Assembly (NCBI GenBank): GCA_964019335.1
Contig: OZ025706.1
Coordinates: 248,001 to 312,000 of the forward strand
From: Diplonema japonicum
Taxonomy: Eukaryota > Euglenozoa > Diplonemea > Diplonemida > Diplonemidae
Length of the DNA stretch: 64,000 nt
Direction: 5' to 3'
The translations under genes and the position numbers were made by a program. Under the pieces are notes generated by a model. That model was not told the DNA's origin. It saw nothing but the letters and a program-made list of their open reading frames with translations, and made no database searches. Of the stretch, positions 1 through 12,351 are shown piece after piece (position 1 is the first letter of the stretch; each line of letters opens with the position of its first letter).

Positions 1-3000
1 GGACTTCCTTGAGAAGTGCGCGTGAAGAAGCAGGCTGACCTTGCAGTTCGGGCTGTCGAAGCTGAGGTCCGCCTGCTTGATACCGCAGTGCTTCGAAAGC
101 TTCTCGAGCTTCACGTCCTCGTGGTGCCGGATCACCGTCCCAGCGAACTCTGTTGCAGAGCTCAGGATCTCAATCAGCTCACGGATCTTCGACTTCTCCT
201 TCACAGATGAAGCAAATATCTCAATGGTGGTGTATTGGATGTAGTAGTACGCCGCGATCATCCCAAGGTTCGCTTCCTCAAGGTTCTCTCTAATCTCACC
301 GGTTTCTGTTTTCTGCTCATCGACTGTGATACAGCCAGCGTCTTGGAGGGACTTGATGGAGTTCTCGACAAGTTCAGACAGGTACTCCGACATGTGCTCG
401 TGGCTCAGGCCGAACATTCTGTAGAAGAGAGGGTTTTGTCGCAGCCTTCTGTACAGGAACGTCCACGTCAGGTAGTCGACGGCGTCCTGCTTCGCTTCGA
501 TCGTCTTGTAAACGATCTCGGAGTTGAGATGGTCGATGATGAACCCTTCAAGCTGGCTCTCCACAGGGAAGGGGTCGTAAAGGACCTTCTTGAGGTACGC
601 CTTTCTCGGGGTGTGGCACATGACTAAGGCAACGCCTTGCTCGTCATGCTGCTGTCTCCCTGCTCTCCCCACCATCTCCAGCATGTCTGCGAGGTTGTAG
701 TCCACGTGCCTGTACTCCTTCCCGTCGTAGTACTGCGTTCCTAAGGTGATGACCATGTAAGCAGAGAGTGACAGTTTGTACACCATTGTGTATGGTGCTA
801 CCACAATCTGGATCGCGCCGATCGAGGAGTCGAAGAGCCCACCCACGACGGCCTTGTCCGTCTTCGCCATCCCTTCGTCGAAGAAGCCGATCCCGTATGA
901 GAGCGCCTTCTTCAAAAGGCGGTCCTTCACAAGTTCCATGTGCGGCTCCATCTCCTGCTCCTTGCAGTGCAGGAACTGCTTCGGTTCGATGTCACCTGCG
1001 CACAGCGTCAACATTTCGATTACTAGGTCGTACTGTTTTTTTCTTTTGAAATAAAATCAAAAAAAACATACCGTAACCCTCTTCGACGGGGTGAAGATGA
1101 TAACTGGCTTCCCTTGGGCCTGCTGCTTTACCGCGAGGTATGCTGGTTTATGCATCGAGATTGTTCGTGTGGAAAACCCGGGCTGTTTTTTTTCTTTTTT
1201 TTTTTCTTCTTTTTAAATACCTGGTCGAATCCCCTTAGGCTGATCTCGATGGGGGTAGGCCGCGCGCTGGGGTGGAAGTTGAAGACAGCAGGGGAAGGGC
1301 AACCCAGCCACATCCCAACGTCCTTCGCATGCAGAAGGGAGTGGGCAAGCCCCACGATACGGATCTTCTTGCCGTCCTGCTGGGTGTTTGATGAGATGTA
1401 GCGCATTCGGGACACGACGATCTCCATCGTTGGGCCGTCGATAGTAGAGAGCATGTGCAGGTCGTCAGCAACGAAGAGCTTCACCGTAGTGATGTTGCGT
1501 CTCTTCTGCCATCTCCGCGACAGCTTGTCCCACCACTTGGCCGTCGTCATTATGATTTCACCGCTCTGTGTTGATTATGTTTGTTTTGTTTTATTACTCC
1601 AAACCTCCAGCAATTTCAAGTCGATGGCGGTGTCCCCCGTCAGGACGACCACTGTCTTCCCAAGCTTTTCGCCGAACTTCACTTTCCAAACCTTTTTTTT
1701 TTTAATAATTTTTATTTTTACTTTTTTTTTTCCCCCGAGAAACAAACCTCATGTGTTGCGGCGACCTGGTCGTCTGTCGGGGCCACGTAGACACCTCTCA
1801 CCCTCTGCCCCTGCGCCTCGTTGAACATCGCAAGGAACGCAAACTCAGCAAGCATTGTCTTACCCGAACCGACAGGAGCACAGATAAGAGCATTGTCCGC
1901 AGTCTTGTAGACAGTGTGGAACACCTTTATTTATTTATTTATTTATTTTAATTTCTTTTTTTCTTTCCAAACCTGTGTCTGAATCGGGTTCAGCGTCTTG
2001 ATGCCAGGGTACAGACCCTCGTAGGCAGGGATACCCAACGCGGAGACGGGAAGCGGTTTGAGGTCGTGGAGCTCCGTGTGAGCCGGGGACTTCTCCGGGA
2101 GGATCATACCACGGAAGCTGACCTGTTGTTGAGAAAATCAAAAAAATACCCCCCACCAAAAAACATACCGGAACCACAGCCTCACTCCACAGCCACCTGT
2201 CAGACACGATCTTCAAGAAGTACTGAGGCGGCATTGGTTCGAAGATGGGGACGTTGAAATACAGGTAATGTTCTTCATTGACATGTTTCTCTTTGAGAAT
2301 GAACGGCTCATGGTGGAGGATGCGTTCACCGTCAGGGTCTTCGATGAAGATGTGGAAGGCTTCTGCGGCACCGTGATACTTCTTGTCGAACTGAAAGTCG
2401 GCAACAACGCAGGTTTCGATACGCGCCATGGAGCGGGTGATCGGGAGGAGGAATGTCCTATCCGTGTCGATCACTAGCTTTGGGATCATGTGGATGAACT
2501 TGAAAACAGTCTTTGCCGACCTAGGGTTGCTGATCATGCCCGCGAGGTCTTGCGTTGTCAGATTGTAGTATCTGTCCCACACGAGGTTTCTCCGTTCAAG
2601 ACGCTCCAGAACGGCCTCCTCGAGATGCTTGCTTTTAAACTGTCTCAGCGGTGAATGGCTCAGCCACATCCTCTTCTCCACCATCTTGGCGAGGTTCAGA
2701 ATCTTATCCGCCAGTTCCGCCCAGCCCCGCTTCACCACAGTCTCGAACATCGCCCTGACAATCCTTCCCGCCGACTGCGTGATGTACACCATGTCGGACA
2801 TCAACGCGAACCCCTCCAACTTCAACTGGCTGATGTACGCTTGCAGCAACACGTTAATCTTTGCGAGCGGGTTTTCCTTCGTCTCCTTGACGGGGATCGG
2901 CACCATTTCGAGGAGCTTCCCGAGCTCCATTTTCTCCTCCTCCCTCACCGACATGTACTTGAACTCGTCCGCCATCGAGAACAGCCTGAACAGGTCCATC

Positions 3001-5981
3001 TCGTGCATGGTCGGCTTCAGGTGCTCGTTGAACTTCGACATCGTCCCCGACGTCAGGTAGTAGTGCGAGCACACCCTCCCGAGGTCCGTCGCTTCAAAGA
3101 CACCACCCTTTCTGTCGTACTTGATAAGGCTGGATTTGTCAAGCTGCGTGGCGGCGGTGTGGATGAGGTCAGTGCGTCTCTGTTCAAGTCGGGGGTCGTC
3201 TTCCATCTCCTCGCGGGTGACGCCGTAGACGCCTGGCTTCCGCAGCATCCTCACGTAGAGGTACGTGTAGCCGAGCCATGTGACGGCCTCGCGGACGTTC
3301 TGCACAGTGCCCATTACGACCTCTGCGTTGAGTTGGTCGACAAGCTTGTTGATGAAGTGCGACTCGATGGGCAGCTGCTGGTTGAGGAGGGAGAGGTAGA
3401 ACTGCAGCTCCGACTGCCCCGTGATGATGATACCTTCCCCGACCTCGTCACCGCCGCCCTTCGTGTACTGCGGTCGCCCCGCACGACCAATCATCTGCAT
3501 GACGTCCAATGACGACAGCTCGGTCCACCTCCCCTTCTCCGGGTTGTACACCTGTGTTCCCTTGATGATGACAGTCTTCGCAGGCAGGTTCACACCCCAC
3601 GCCAGCGTCGCTGTTGACATCAACACCTGGAGGTGCCCTGCCCCGAACAGAGCCTCTACCGTGATACGGTCCTCCTTGTGCAGCCCTGCGTGATGCACCC
3701 CGAATCCGTACCTCAGCAGGTCCTTCAGGTTCGGGTCCTTTATCCTCTCCGCCTCCTCTTCGAGGATCTCCCGCCTCGCGCCGTCCTGCTGCAGGAATTT
3801 CCCAAGCTCCTCGTTCTCCAGTGCCTTGTCACGGATCGCTTTGGCGGTCGCCACAGTGTCTTTCCTTGAATGCACGAAGACAAGGATCTGGCTCTCTCCC
3901 GCACGCGACATGACCTTCTTGTACACAATGTCGTTCATCACAGCACGCCTCTTCAGGGGCTTCTTTTCTGTGAGCCCGATGTACTGCTGCTGAAGGGGCA
4001 CGGGACGGAAGGACCCATCGAAGTGGAAGAGCGCGTTCTTCTCAGGGTCGCTGGACTTCGGGACACGCAGGACAGTGGCGACATCCTCGTAGTTGGGGAG
4101 GGTCGCACTGAGACCCACAATCCTGGTGTACTCCTGCGTGGATTCAATAAGCCTGATGGTCCTGGAGATGATGGCTTCAAGCACAGGCCCACGCGTGTCG
4201 TGCAACAAGTGGATCTCGTCCATGATAATGAGCTTCACCTGCTGCATGTTAGCCTTGTCGCCTGTTTTACGCGTCACAATGTCCCACTTCTCAGGTGTTG
4301 TGACGATGATGTGTGACTTCTGCATCTCCGCCTTCGTCAGCTGCGCGTCACCTGTCAGCTCGCTGACCTTGATCCCGAACTTCTTCATTCTGTTCCCGAA
4401 GTTCCCGACGACCTCCTGCACAAGGGCCTTCATGGGTGCGATGTACACGATCTTCATTTCGCTGAGGAGGTCCTCGTCCACTTCGCCGTCCTCGACGCAC
4501 TTGGACACCTCACGCAGCATGGTGAGCATCGCCACGTTAGTCTTCCCCGCACCGGTGGGAGCGCACAGCAGCATGTTGTCGTCACGTTTGAAGCAACAGT
4601 CGTACACAGTGCTCTGGACGGGGTTGAGGTACTGCATGCCTTCGAACCCAAGCTGCGCCCATTCAGGGAGAGATTTGATGGAGATCAGTGTAGAGGTGTC
4701 GACAGGCTTCTTCTTTATGGCAGGGATGTGGATTTCTTCATAACCTTTGCCAGTAGTGCGTGTGGTCCCCTTGGGCAGGGCGCACTTTGTGTTTGTCATG
4801 GTTTGCGAACCGTGCTCGAAGGTCAGGTCCTTGAGGTCTAGGATGTTCTTCGACTTGTCGTCGTTGCGGTTGCCGTCTTCTTGCTGCTGGCGGAGCTGCT
4901 GGCGGAAGGCCTTTGCCTCGGTGTCGCCCTTTCTGACTTCCTTTTCAAGTTCAGAGAGGATGGCGGGGCCGTACTCGAGGGACTCTAGTTGTGTGACGAT
5001 TGCAGAGCGGTCGTCGCCCTTGGCACGGGTGATACGCGTGCACCATACGATTTTCCATCTGTTTTTGATGCAGATTTTGATAAGTTCGAACTTTTGGTAG
5101 TTGAACTGGAGCATCATGTCTGTCTCGACGGCATCGTCGGGCTTGGACTCGTCGGAGAGGAGGTCGAGGATGGTGTCCGCACGCTTCTGCGTCTCGTGGG
5201 GTGTCTCGTTGGGGTCGATTTGCCCGATTTCACGTTGGAGCCAGTACGCGTCGATCTTCTTGGCGTCCAGGAAGTCAGACTGTTGTGTTTCATCCTCGTC
5301 GTCGTCCTGCTGCGCGCCGTGGAGGACGACGTTCGTTCTAAGGTCTTCTCCTTCCTCGTCTTCGTTCTCATCTTCTTGGTCGTACGCGTGCTTCATGTAA
5401 GCATCTTCGTTATCATCTTCTTCATCATCGTCGAAAACTACGCTGACGCCATGCTCCTCGGGGTTTGCCATTTGTTGGTCAGGGTCTTCTTCAGTGGTGT
5501 GGATGTAGTCTGTCAGCTTTCTGGAAAGCTGGATGATCTTTAGGAAATATTCGTCGGACACTGCAATGTCCAGGAGTTCTTGGATTTCCTGCTTTTTCGA
5601 TCTGTCCTTTTTGTTGGCGTTTTTAAGGATGGCGAGGGCTTCCTCTGCGCATTCACGTAGAGCGTGTTGCTCGTCGTCTGCGAGGAGGACCTGGAGGTTA
5701 TTCAGGAATTCTTCCCAGACGAGTTTTGTCTCCCGTGTTTTCGGCTGGTACCCGGACATGCCCCCTGTGCCTGTGCCTGTGAGTGTTGAGCCTGTTCGTA
5801 GGCGCTTTGCAGCAGTTTCGTAGTCGACATCTTTCCGTTTCTTGGGGAGCGTCTCGTCACCTCGCCGTAAGGCCTTGCCACCCATCTCTCTTTGAAGCTC
5901 CCTCCCCTTCACGCCTTCCCCTAAGGATTTCACATCGCTGCTTGTCGCAGCACCTTTCCCTCCGGATCCTCTCTCATTCAT
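1..5981 (-). CDS. BRR2: U5 snRNP helicase Brr2 (SNRNP200), 3' end cut by window edge
   Basis: Ski2-like DExH helicase that unwinds U4/U6 during spliceosome activation in the nucleus. Exons on the minus strand: 5981-2169, 2122-1973, 1924-1748, 1691-1605, 1565-1221, 1182-1072 and 1032 to beyond base 1; all join in frame, giving about 1905 residues, against about 2100 for the family, so roughly 200 C-terminal residues are missing. Two helicase cassettes are visible. The first has Walker A APTGAGKT near residue 474 and DEIH near 588. The second has APVGSGKT but DDLH in place of DExH, consistent with the inactive second cassette known in Brr2. An acidic N-terminal region (about 180-235) precedes the helicase. 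The six introns (38-56 bp) all fall in the second cassette; the first 3.8 kb is one exon. Identity is very secure; exon joins are inferred from frame and family alignment. Confidence 0.95.
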
Positions 5982-6001
5982 GTTCCTTGATCACTCCCCT
6001 C

Positions 6002-6004
6002 CTG
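6002..6004 (-). promoter_or_regulatory. Candidate trans-splice (spliced leader) acceptor of Brr2
   Basis: In sense orientation a C/T-rich stretch, including a run of C, ends in CAG 20 nt upstream of the Brr2 ATG. No upstream coding exon is visible. A spliced-leader acceptor is the simplest reading if the organism trans-splices. This is inference; an ordinary 5' UTR intron is the alternative. Confidence 0.35.
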
Positions 6005-7690
6005 TGGAGAAGTGTTGTCGGGGGGGGGGGGGGAATTAAAAAATAAAGAGAGAGAGAGAAAAAAAAAAGGGAGGTAAAAAAAAAAAAAGAAAAAAATAGT
6101 GTAACTAGAATTTATAAAGTTTACCAAAAAAAAAAAAAAAAAAAAAATGGGGCTTTGATTGCAACACTAGGTGGCGTTAAGCGTGCAACGTTAAAAAAAG
6201 GAGGGGGAGAGGGACATTTACAAAAAAAAGAGAAGAAAAAAAAAAAGAAAAAAAAAAAACGATGGTTATTTTTTTTTTTTTCCCTGTCCAGCAGCGATCA
6301 GTTAGAGTCTCTTTGCTTTGCGTTGCTGCAAGCAAACCCGGCGGGGCCGCCAGACAGGTAGGAAACAATCGGCTTAAAAATAGGGAGGGGAGGGTGGTAA
6401 ACTTTACGAGAGGGACTGAGGGGGGAAAAAAGGGGGAATGTAGGGTACATGTGTAAATGAAAAAAGCAGAAAAAAATGGGGGGGTAAACCAAGGGCTGAG
6501 AACCTTGATATATTTCTTTTTTTTTAAATATATATAGCGCTATTCTTTTTATTTCTTTTTATAGTAATTTCTTTCTTTCCTTTCTCTGTGTAAGGAACCA
6601 TAAAAAGCTTTGAAAAATCCCGGGCAGCGAAAAAAAAAAAAAAAAAAAAGAATTTAAAGAAAACAGAAAAGAGAAATGTATGGAGGGAAAAAAAAAAAGA
6701 GAAAAGATAGAAGGAACAAAAAAAGATCTACATGGAGCTCTTCTTTTCTCTTCTTTCTCCTCCCATTTTTCCCCCCCCCCTCTTCTTCTTCTCTGTTTTT
6801 CTCTATCAAGTGGCAATCATATCCATTTTGTAGCTTTGATAGCAGCAAAGATATAAAAAAAGAAAAAGAAAAGAGAGGGAGAAAAAAAAAGAAAAAAAAA
6901 AGAGAGGTAGGAAGGCTGCTGAAACATAAATAAAGCTATGTGATAGGGAATGTAAGGGCGAAAGGGTAAGTGGTATTTTTTATTCTTCTTATTTTTTTTT
7001 TTCTTATTTTTTTTTTCACTTTCGCAGCTTACCTCAGTGTCGCATTTTTTCCCCTCCTTTTTTTTTTTCTTGCGACAATAAACTGGAAAGAGGGGAGAGA
7101 GAGAGGGGGGAAATGTGCAACAAAAAAGAAAAAAAGAAAAATTCTGGAAGGGTATTTCTTTTTTTCATTTTCTTTTTTCTTCATCTGGAAACACACCGTG
7201 TCCTTCCCCTACAAAGCCGCAAAAACAATGTGAAGCAATTCCTTGTTAGAGGCTGGGGCCAGGCTGTAGGCAAAGTCAGATACGAGTGGGTTCTACTTCA
7301 TTTTAATTTATAGTTTGCTTTTCTTTTAAAAAAAAAGAAATTTATAATTTTTTTTCTTTTTCTTTTTTTTGCTGGAGGGTTTTCTTTTTTCATTTTGTTT
7401 TATAGCTATAAAGAAAAGACGAGAAGACAAACAAAGAACAGTGGGGATAGTTTTTTTTTTTACCCGCCTTTTTTTTTTTTTTTTTTTCTTTTTTTTTTCC
7501 AAGTTTCTCTTTCCCACACTATCACCTTTCTTTTCAAAAAGAAAAAATCAAGAAGGCGGTGTGTGCGGCTAAAAGAGAATTGAATAAAAAAAAAAAAAAA
7601 AAAGAATTCAAAAAGAGAGAGAGACAACAAAACAAAAAAAAAAAAAAATGAGAACTTTTTTTTTTTCTTTTTTCAAAAAAAAAAAAAATA
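6005..7690. other. Intergenic, homopolymer-rich
   Basis: No credible gene. The stretch consists of A, T and G homopolymers, GA-rich microsatellite-like runs and short unique islands (about 6289-6400 and 7190-7310). It holds one copy of a 42-bp dispersed repeat at 6147-6188. Reading frames here are K-, F- or E-rich artefacts of the homopolymers. Confidence 0.6.
6147..6188. repeat. Dispersed repeat family A, copy 1 (42 bp)
   Basis: This 42-bp block starts ATGGGGCTTTGATTGC and is identical, in the same orientation, to 32251-32292, 26 kb away. Both copies are preceded by a poly-A run. The rest of the flanks differ, so the block is a short conserved piece of a dispersed element. Its origin is unknown. 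Confidence 0.8.
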
Positions 7691-8807
7691 TTATTGTGAG
7701 AGCAAAGCAGCAAAATGTCTGCCGAAAGGTGCTGTTTGCATCTCGATGAGAAAGGGTTGCAGGTGCTGTTTTATAACCGATTTCCCCTCTGCATGACATA
7801 AGTCGTAAATCTTCTGCGCAACATAGTTCCCGTACTGGTCCGTCGCGGCCTTGGAAAACCCGGTTTGGTACCGGGGACGAGAAGGAACAGGCTGCATCAA
7901 CTCGAGAAGAATTTCGTTTCGCAGCTCGGAGCTCGATGCCTCAAACGCCTTCTCGACCACATTTGACGCGTACTTATGCGTGCAGAGGAGAGAAAAATGC
8001 CCCTTTAACCGCAAAGTAAGCGATTTTTTGTACTCAGGGTGCCCGTGAACAAGAACATGCTGGACCACATAATTACCGTACTGGTCAGCGATTAAAGAGT
8101 GGATCTTCATCAAAATGCATTGGAGAATGGGGAGAATGGGTTTTGCGGATTTGGCATTCTCGAGGATTCTCTGAACGATTCTGCACCCGAAGGGGTGTGC
8201 GGCGAACTTTACAATGTTTCCTCCCAAGGACTCCACGATGAATTCACAGATGACCGGATCTGTTTCAATGGCTTTCTGGACAATGTGGTTCCCGTTTGCA
8301 TCGTTTACAAGATCGATCAAATGAAGCTTGACCAAAGGTAAGACCACTCCTGGTCTTGCCGTTAGGCATCTTTGAACAATTCGGCACCCGTATACATGTG
8401 TTGCATATGGCATAAACGATGCCAGGATATGAGCTGTGATGTCGTCCACAATATCTAATGGGCCTATCTCGACCAACCGTTGAACAACGTAGTTACCGAA
8501 GATATCCGTGATGAGGGACCTCAGAGAGGGTTTTAAACTCCTGTAGATGGCCTCCACCTCCTTCACCCCGCTCTCTTCGATCTTCCTCTGGATTGTCCTC
8601 GATGCCTCTTGATCCAAGCACCCGTCTTCACTGTACCCCACCGTCGTGTTGCACGATGAGTTGCTCCCCACCTCCTCGTTCATTTGAATGTGCTCCTCAA
8701 GCGTAACAGCCTTCCGGGGAACTTCTTCATGAACAGTTTCAAGAGGAACCTCCAACGGCGAGTCGAAGATCGATGGTGCTGAGTGCCTTCTTCGGTGACC
8801 AGGCGTC

Positions 8808-8809
<2 letters not shown>
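7691..8809 (-). CDS. Pumilio/PUF-family RNA-binding protein
   Basis: Cytoplasmic post-transcriptional regulator that binds mRNA 3' UTRs through PUF repeats. The ATG at 8809 gives 372 residues; upstream sequence in the same frame is a poly-A run after a CAACAG acceptor-like site, so I start here. About 95 residues of non-repeat N-terminus precede eight PUF repeats that fill the rest. The base-reading helices, in order, are SRTIQ, NYVVQ, CRIVQ, NHIVQ, CRIVQ, NYVVQ, SNVVE and NYVAQ. These are the same base-specifying residues as canonical Pumilio, so the predicted target is UGUAUAUA. The C-terminal cap ends near the stop. No introns were found in the coding part. Family assignment is certain; the target is inferred from the known PUF code. 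Confidence 0.95.
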
Positions 8810-8839
<30 letters not shown>

Positions 8840-8843
8840 GTAT

Positions 8844-8846
8844 CTG
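8844..8846 (-). promoter_or_regulatory. Candidate trans-splice acceptor of PUF gene
   Basis: A sense-strand CAACAG follows a C/T-rich stretch about 35 nt upstream of the ATG. A (CA)n run and a poly-A tract lie between it and the start codon. This resembles spliced-leader addition sites just upstream of start codons in Euglenozoa. It could also be the end of a 5' UTR intron. Confidence 0.3.
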
Positions 8847-9030
8847 TTGAGATTGGATAATCGGAGGACTTTCTCGGGTTGTACGTATTTTTTTTTTTTT
8901 TTGGCCCAAAATATTGCACAAGAGGTTAATAAAATCACACTTATAAAAAAAAGGGGGGGGTGGGAGGGGATACACTTTCATGTCAATCGGGGGGAAGGGG
9001 AGAAGAAAAAAAAAAAAGATTTGTTATTAT

Positions 9031-9149
9031 TTATGTCCCGTTCCCTGCGGCCCCGTAGGCATTTTCATCGAAGGACTTCCAATGAGTTTCCTTGTTCTGC
9101 GCCGCCGCTTTTTTAGAATTCACACGGACGTCTTGGCCGCCGAATTGTA

Positions 9150-9190
<41 letters not shown>

Positions 9191-10602
9191 ACCGTTTTCA
9201 TTTCCGAAGGCCCACCGATAGAATAAGCCATGCCCTTCAACCACGAAGGAACAGGTTGGTCGGCCTCGGAAAGCAGTGTAAATAAGTCTGGGGTGAGGGG
9301 TTTATTGCGCTGGTTCGCAAAGCCGATGGCAATGCCTTGGTTCCCCGCCCGACCGGTGCGACCCATTCGGTGGACATCTGTAATATATATATTTTTTTTT
9401 TCTTTTTTTTTTCCCCCTCTCATACAATCGTCAACATCGGTCGGTAAGTCGTACTGAACCACAAGCATGACACCTTGAATGTCAAGACCTCGTGCGGCCA
9501 CATCTGTCGCACATAAAATAGTGGTTTGCCCCGATTTAAAACGCGCCAACGCAGCCTCCCTCTCCGCCTGTGTCCGGTCACCGTGAATACTGTCCGCTGA
9601 AAATCCATTCTCCCTCAGAAACCTACACAAACCATTCGTCTCCTGCTTGGTGTTACAAAACACAAGAGTTACACCAGGATTCCCAATGAGGATACCAATC
9701 AGCACCATACGTTTTTCATGATCCTCAACCCACAACAAAGCTTGTTTGATATGCGTGTGCGTGGAACCAACACGGCCTATAGTCATGAACGTGTAATCGG
9801 AACCAACGAAATCCTGGGCAAGCCTCTGAACGACAGGTGGGAAGGTAGCTGAGAACATTAACGTTTGCCGGTTTCGGGGCATGGAACATTTTGTTGCGAT
9901 TTGTCTCAACTGTGGTTCGAACCCCATGTCGAGCATTCTGTCGGCTTCGTCAGCGATGAACAGGGCAAGTTTGACTAGGGAGACCCGGCCCTTTTCGTAG
10001 TGGTCAATAAACCTTCCAGGGGTCGCAATAAGAATTTCTACACCGTTTGACAATGCGTCAATTTGAGGTTTGAAATCCGCACCACCGTACACAACAGCGG
10101 GTCGAAGACGAGCTTGGTAGCAAAATTTTTGTGCTTCCTCGAAAATCTGTGTGGCGAGCTCTCTTGATGGTGCCAGTACCAACGCGCCAATTTTCGATAC
10201 TCTTTCCGGGGTGGTTGCGTTGAATGAGATGTTTAGTAAAATGTGTATTGTTGGGAGCAAAAACGCCGCTGTTTTCCCCGAACCAGTTTGCGCGCATGCT
10301 ACAATGTTTCGCCTACCAATCGCAATTGGAATTCCGTATTTTTGTATAGGTGTCGGGGCCTTGTACCTGCACCGATTGATATTTTGAATAATAGCTTGGT
10401 TTAAGACCTTTGGGTCCCATGCCGCCATAGGGGGTGTGTTGGGATCGACAGGGCTTACCTCGACTGGTTGTTTATGCGCCTCGTCAAATGAGATTCCCGT
10501 GGTGATCTGCTTGCTGAACAGCTCCTGCACACTTCCAGCGTTTCCGTACCCCCCATACCCACTGCGTCCGGATGGGTCCGAGAATTTGTTGTAACCTTTC
10601 AT
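9031..10602 (-). CDS. DDX3: DEAD-box RNA helicase, DDX3/Ded1 type
   Basis: ATP-dependent RNA helicase of the Ded1/DDX3 group, which acts in translation initiation and mRNP remodelling. Exons 10602-9426, 9377-9193 and 9150-9031 give 493 residues. Motifs in order: Q motif around 81-88, AQTGSGKT at 104-111, PSRELA (Ia) near 146, TPGR near 194, DEAD at 218-221, SAT at 251-253, then ATDVAARGLD and HRMGRTGR. The short Gly/Tyr/Ser-rich N-terminus and the region around GRVGST fit DDX3 better than DDX5 or eIF4A. The first intron (48 bp) splits the codon before the VHRMGRTG motif. The second (42 bp) is GTATTT plus a pure A run plus G; if retained it would read in frame as poly-lysine. Start chosen at the first ATG after a poly-A leader. 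Confidence 0.95.
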
Positions 10603-11483
10603 TTTTTTTTTCTTTTCCCCTTTCCCTCTCCCTTTTTTTTTTTTTTTTTTTTTTTTGAGAATTTCTTTTTTGTAGAAAAGAAAAAAAAAAGGGGGTGGTG
10701 GGAAATGCGTGGACGGGGTTGGTAAAAAAAAAAAGGAAGAAGGAAAGATTTTGGTGTTGTTTTTTTTTTTTTTTTTTTTTCTTTTTGTTTTGTTCTCTTG
10801 CAGTGTTAACTAATCGAATATCACCTAAGGACGACCCCCCCCCCCCCCCCCCCAGGTGTGCATTATCTCACTTCGTATGAGCTATTTTTTATTTTATTGA
10901 ACCTCGAGGAACCTTTTTTTTTTTTTTTTTTTTTTTTGTATCTTCCCCTCCCTCCCTCCCCCCTGGTGTGCACTCGCCTCTCTCTGTGCGCAATTGTGCC
11001 GTGGTATGTGGTATGGCCAGACCTCACATAACGAAGATGGGTGACGGCTTTGGGCCTCTTTTCTCAGCGTCGTAGCTCAACCATTTACCCCTCTCTAGGC
11101 AGGTATGAATGAAACAAAAAAAAATTGGGTAAAAGGAAAAAAGAAGATAAAAAGAGGAGAGAGTGAGAGGGGGGGGGGGGGGGGCAGTGTGCGTTGTTTT
11201 ATGGTTTCTTTTCAAACTCCATTCTTCTTTTTTTTTTCTGTGGTCAGAAAGGAGGATAAAGACAGAAGAAGCAGGGGCTGGGAGAAAGATTGGTCCATAA
11301 ATGGCCCACGTGTGTGTGTGTGGAGGTCGTGGGGGGGGGGGGGGGGAGATGAAACCACGCGCACGAAAGACTGCCTGAGGTAGGAGGGAGAGAAAATAAA
11401 CTAAACATATCAGATAAAACCCTCAGCAAAAGAAAATAACGAACCGAAGGTCTTTCGAGTATTAAACTCAAGGTAAAAAGGGT

Positions 11484-11515
<32 letters not shown>

Positions 11516-12312
11516 AAAAAGTTGTCTCGATTTTAGTGGTGCCATGCAGTATGTGACACAGCGGCCATCCTTGTGAAACTTCGCCCCGAAGCCTCCCAAG
11601 TCCTGTGGTCCCGTAGAAAGTAAAAGTGGAGAAGTAAAGAAAGCTTGGAAATTGAAATAGGGAGAGGGGCCACAGAAGCAATTAAACACCAACTGGAGAG
11701 TTGTGGGAGGCTTGCTTCACTGGCACGATGCCGCGGGGAGGCTACTTGCCTGACCTGGTGAAGCCACCTCCTTGTTCGATGTAATGGGATAAGGGACTCT
11801 CCGTTGAGGGCGATGCTAACTGGCGCCACGCGTAGGGTGGGCTCTCCACCCCCGTTCAGGTTTCCCCACGTGTACGGCTTTAGAACGAGAGTTTCCCTTT
11901 CGCTTGTGTTTCTCCAAACCACAATTACCAGGAACCACCACAGGGAGGTTGGAAACATTGGTCCCCCTAAAAAAGAGCACCCCTTTTTCTTTTTCTTTCT
12001 TCTTTAATTCAAACACCGGTGGTGGTCGGGCTCCAGCTATGTTCTGCATGCTGTCCCCGTTCACCCTTTTTTTAAAAAAAAAAAGTAAAAGAACACCCCC
12101 CCCACCCATCCATTCAGATAAAGAATATAACCACCCCTCCCATCAAGACCTCCCGAAAAGGGTGAGGGTCTGCTTTTCCCAAACTCAAAGATAAGATAAA
12201 ATAAAATAAAAAAGCACCCCTGGAGTGCCCGCCACGTATGGACCCGCCTTTTGACAGAAAATAAAGTTCTGTGAACTGCATCACACTGGCTTTGAAGGTG
12301 AGCTCCTGTGTG

Positions 12313-12345
<33 letters not shown>
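10603..12345. other. Intergenic, homopolymer-rich with a dispersed repeat
   Basis: Long T, C, G and A runs with no gene I can support. A unique-looking island at about 11540-12060 has an open minus-strand frame (about 11533-11958) but no recognisable domain, and its 3' part is repeat family B (11551-11640), also found near 40.2 kb. I read the island as part of a dispersed element. Confidence 0.5.
11551..11640. repeat. Dispersed repeat family B, copy 1
   Basis: Shares ATGTGACACAGCGG, a CCCAAGTCC block and GTCCCGTAGAAAGTAAAAGT with 40238-40315 in the same order and orientation, with indels between the blocks. Two diverged copies 28 kb apart indicate a dispersed element. Type unknown. Confidence 0.7.

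Positions 12346-12351
<6 letters not shown>

Noticed and set aside
1128-1220. Lysine-rich ORF segments across poly-A runs (here in Brr2, also in DDX3, CASP, NTF2-like and ankyrin genes)
   Set aside because: Flanked by GT and AG, absent from the protein families, and removal restores conserved sequence; they are introns.
2655-3512. Long plus-strand ORF opposite Brr2
   Set aside because: Antisense shadow of a highly conserved coding region; composition (His/Arg/Leu-rich) is typical of shadows.
11533-11958. 141-codon minus-strand ORF
   Set aside because: No domain, overlaps dispersed repeat family B, and lacks the clean start context of neighbouring genes.
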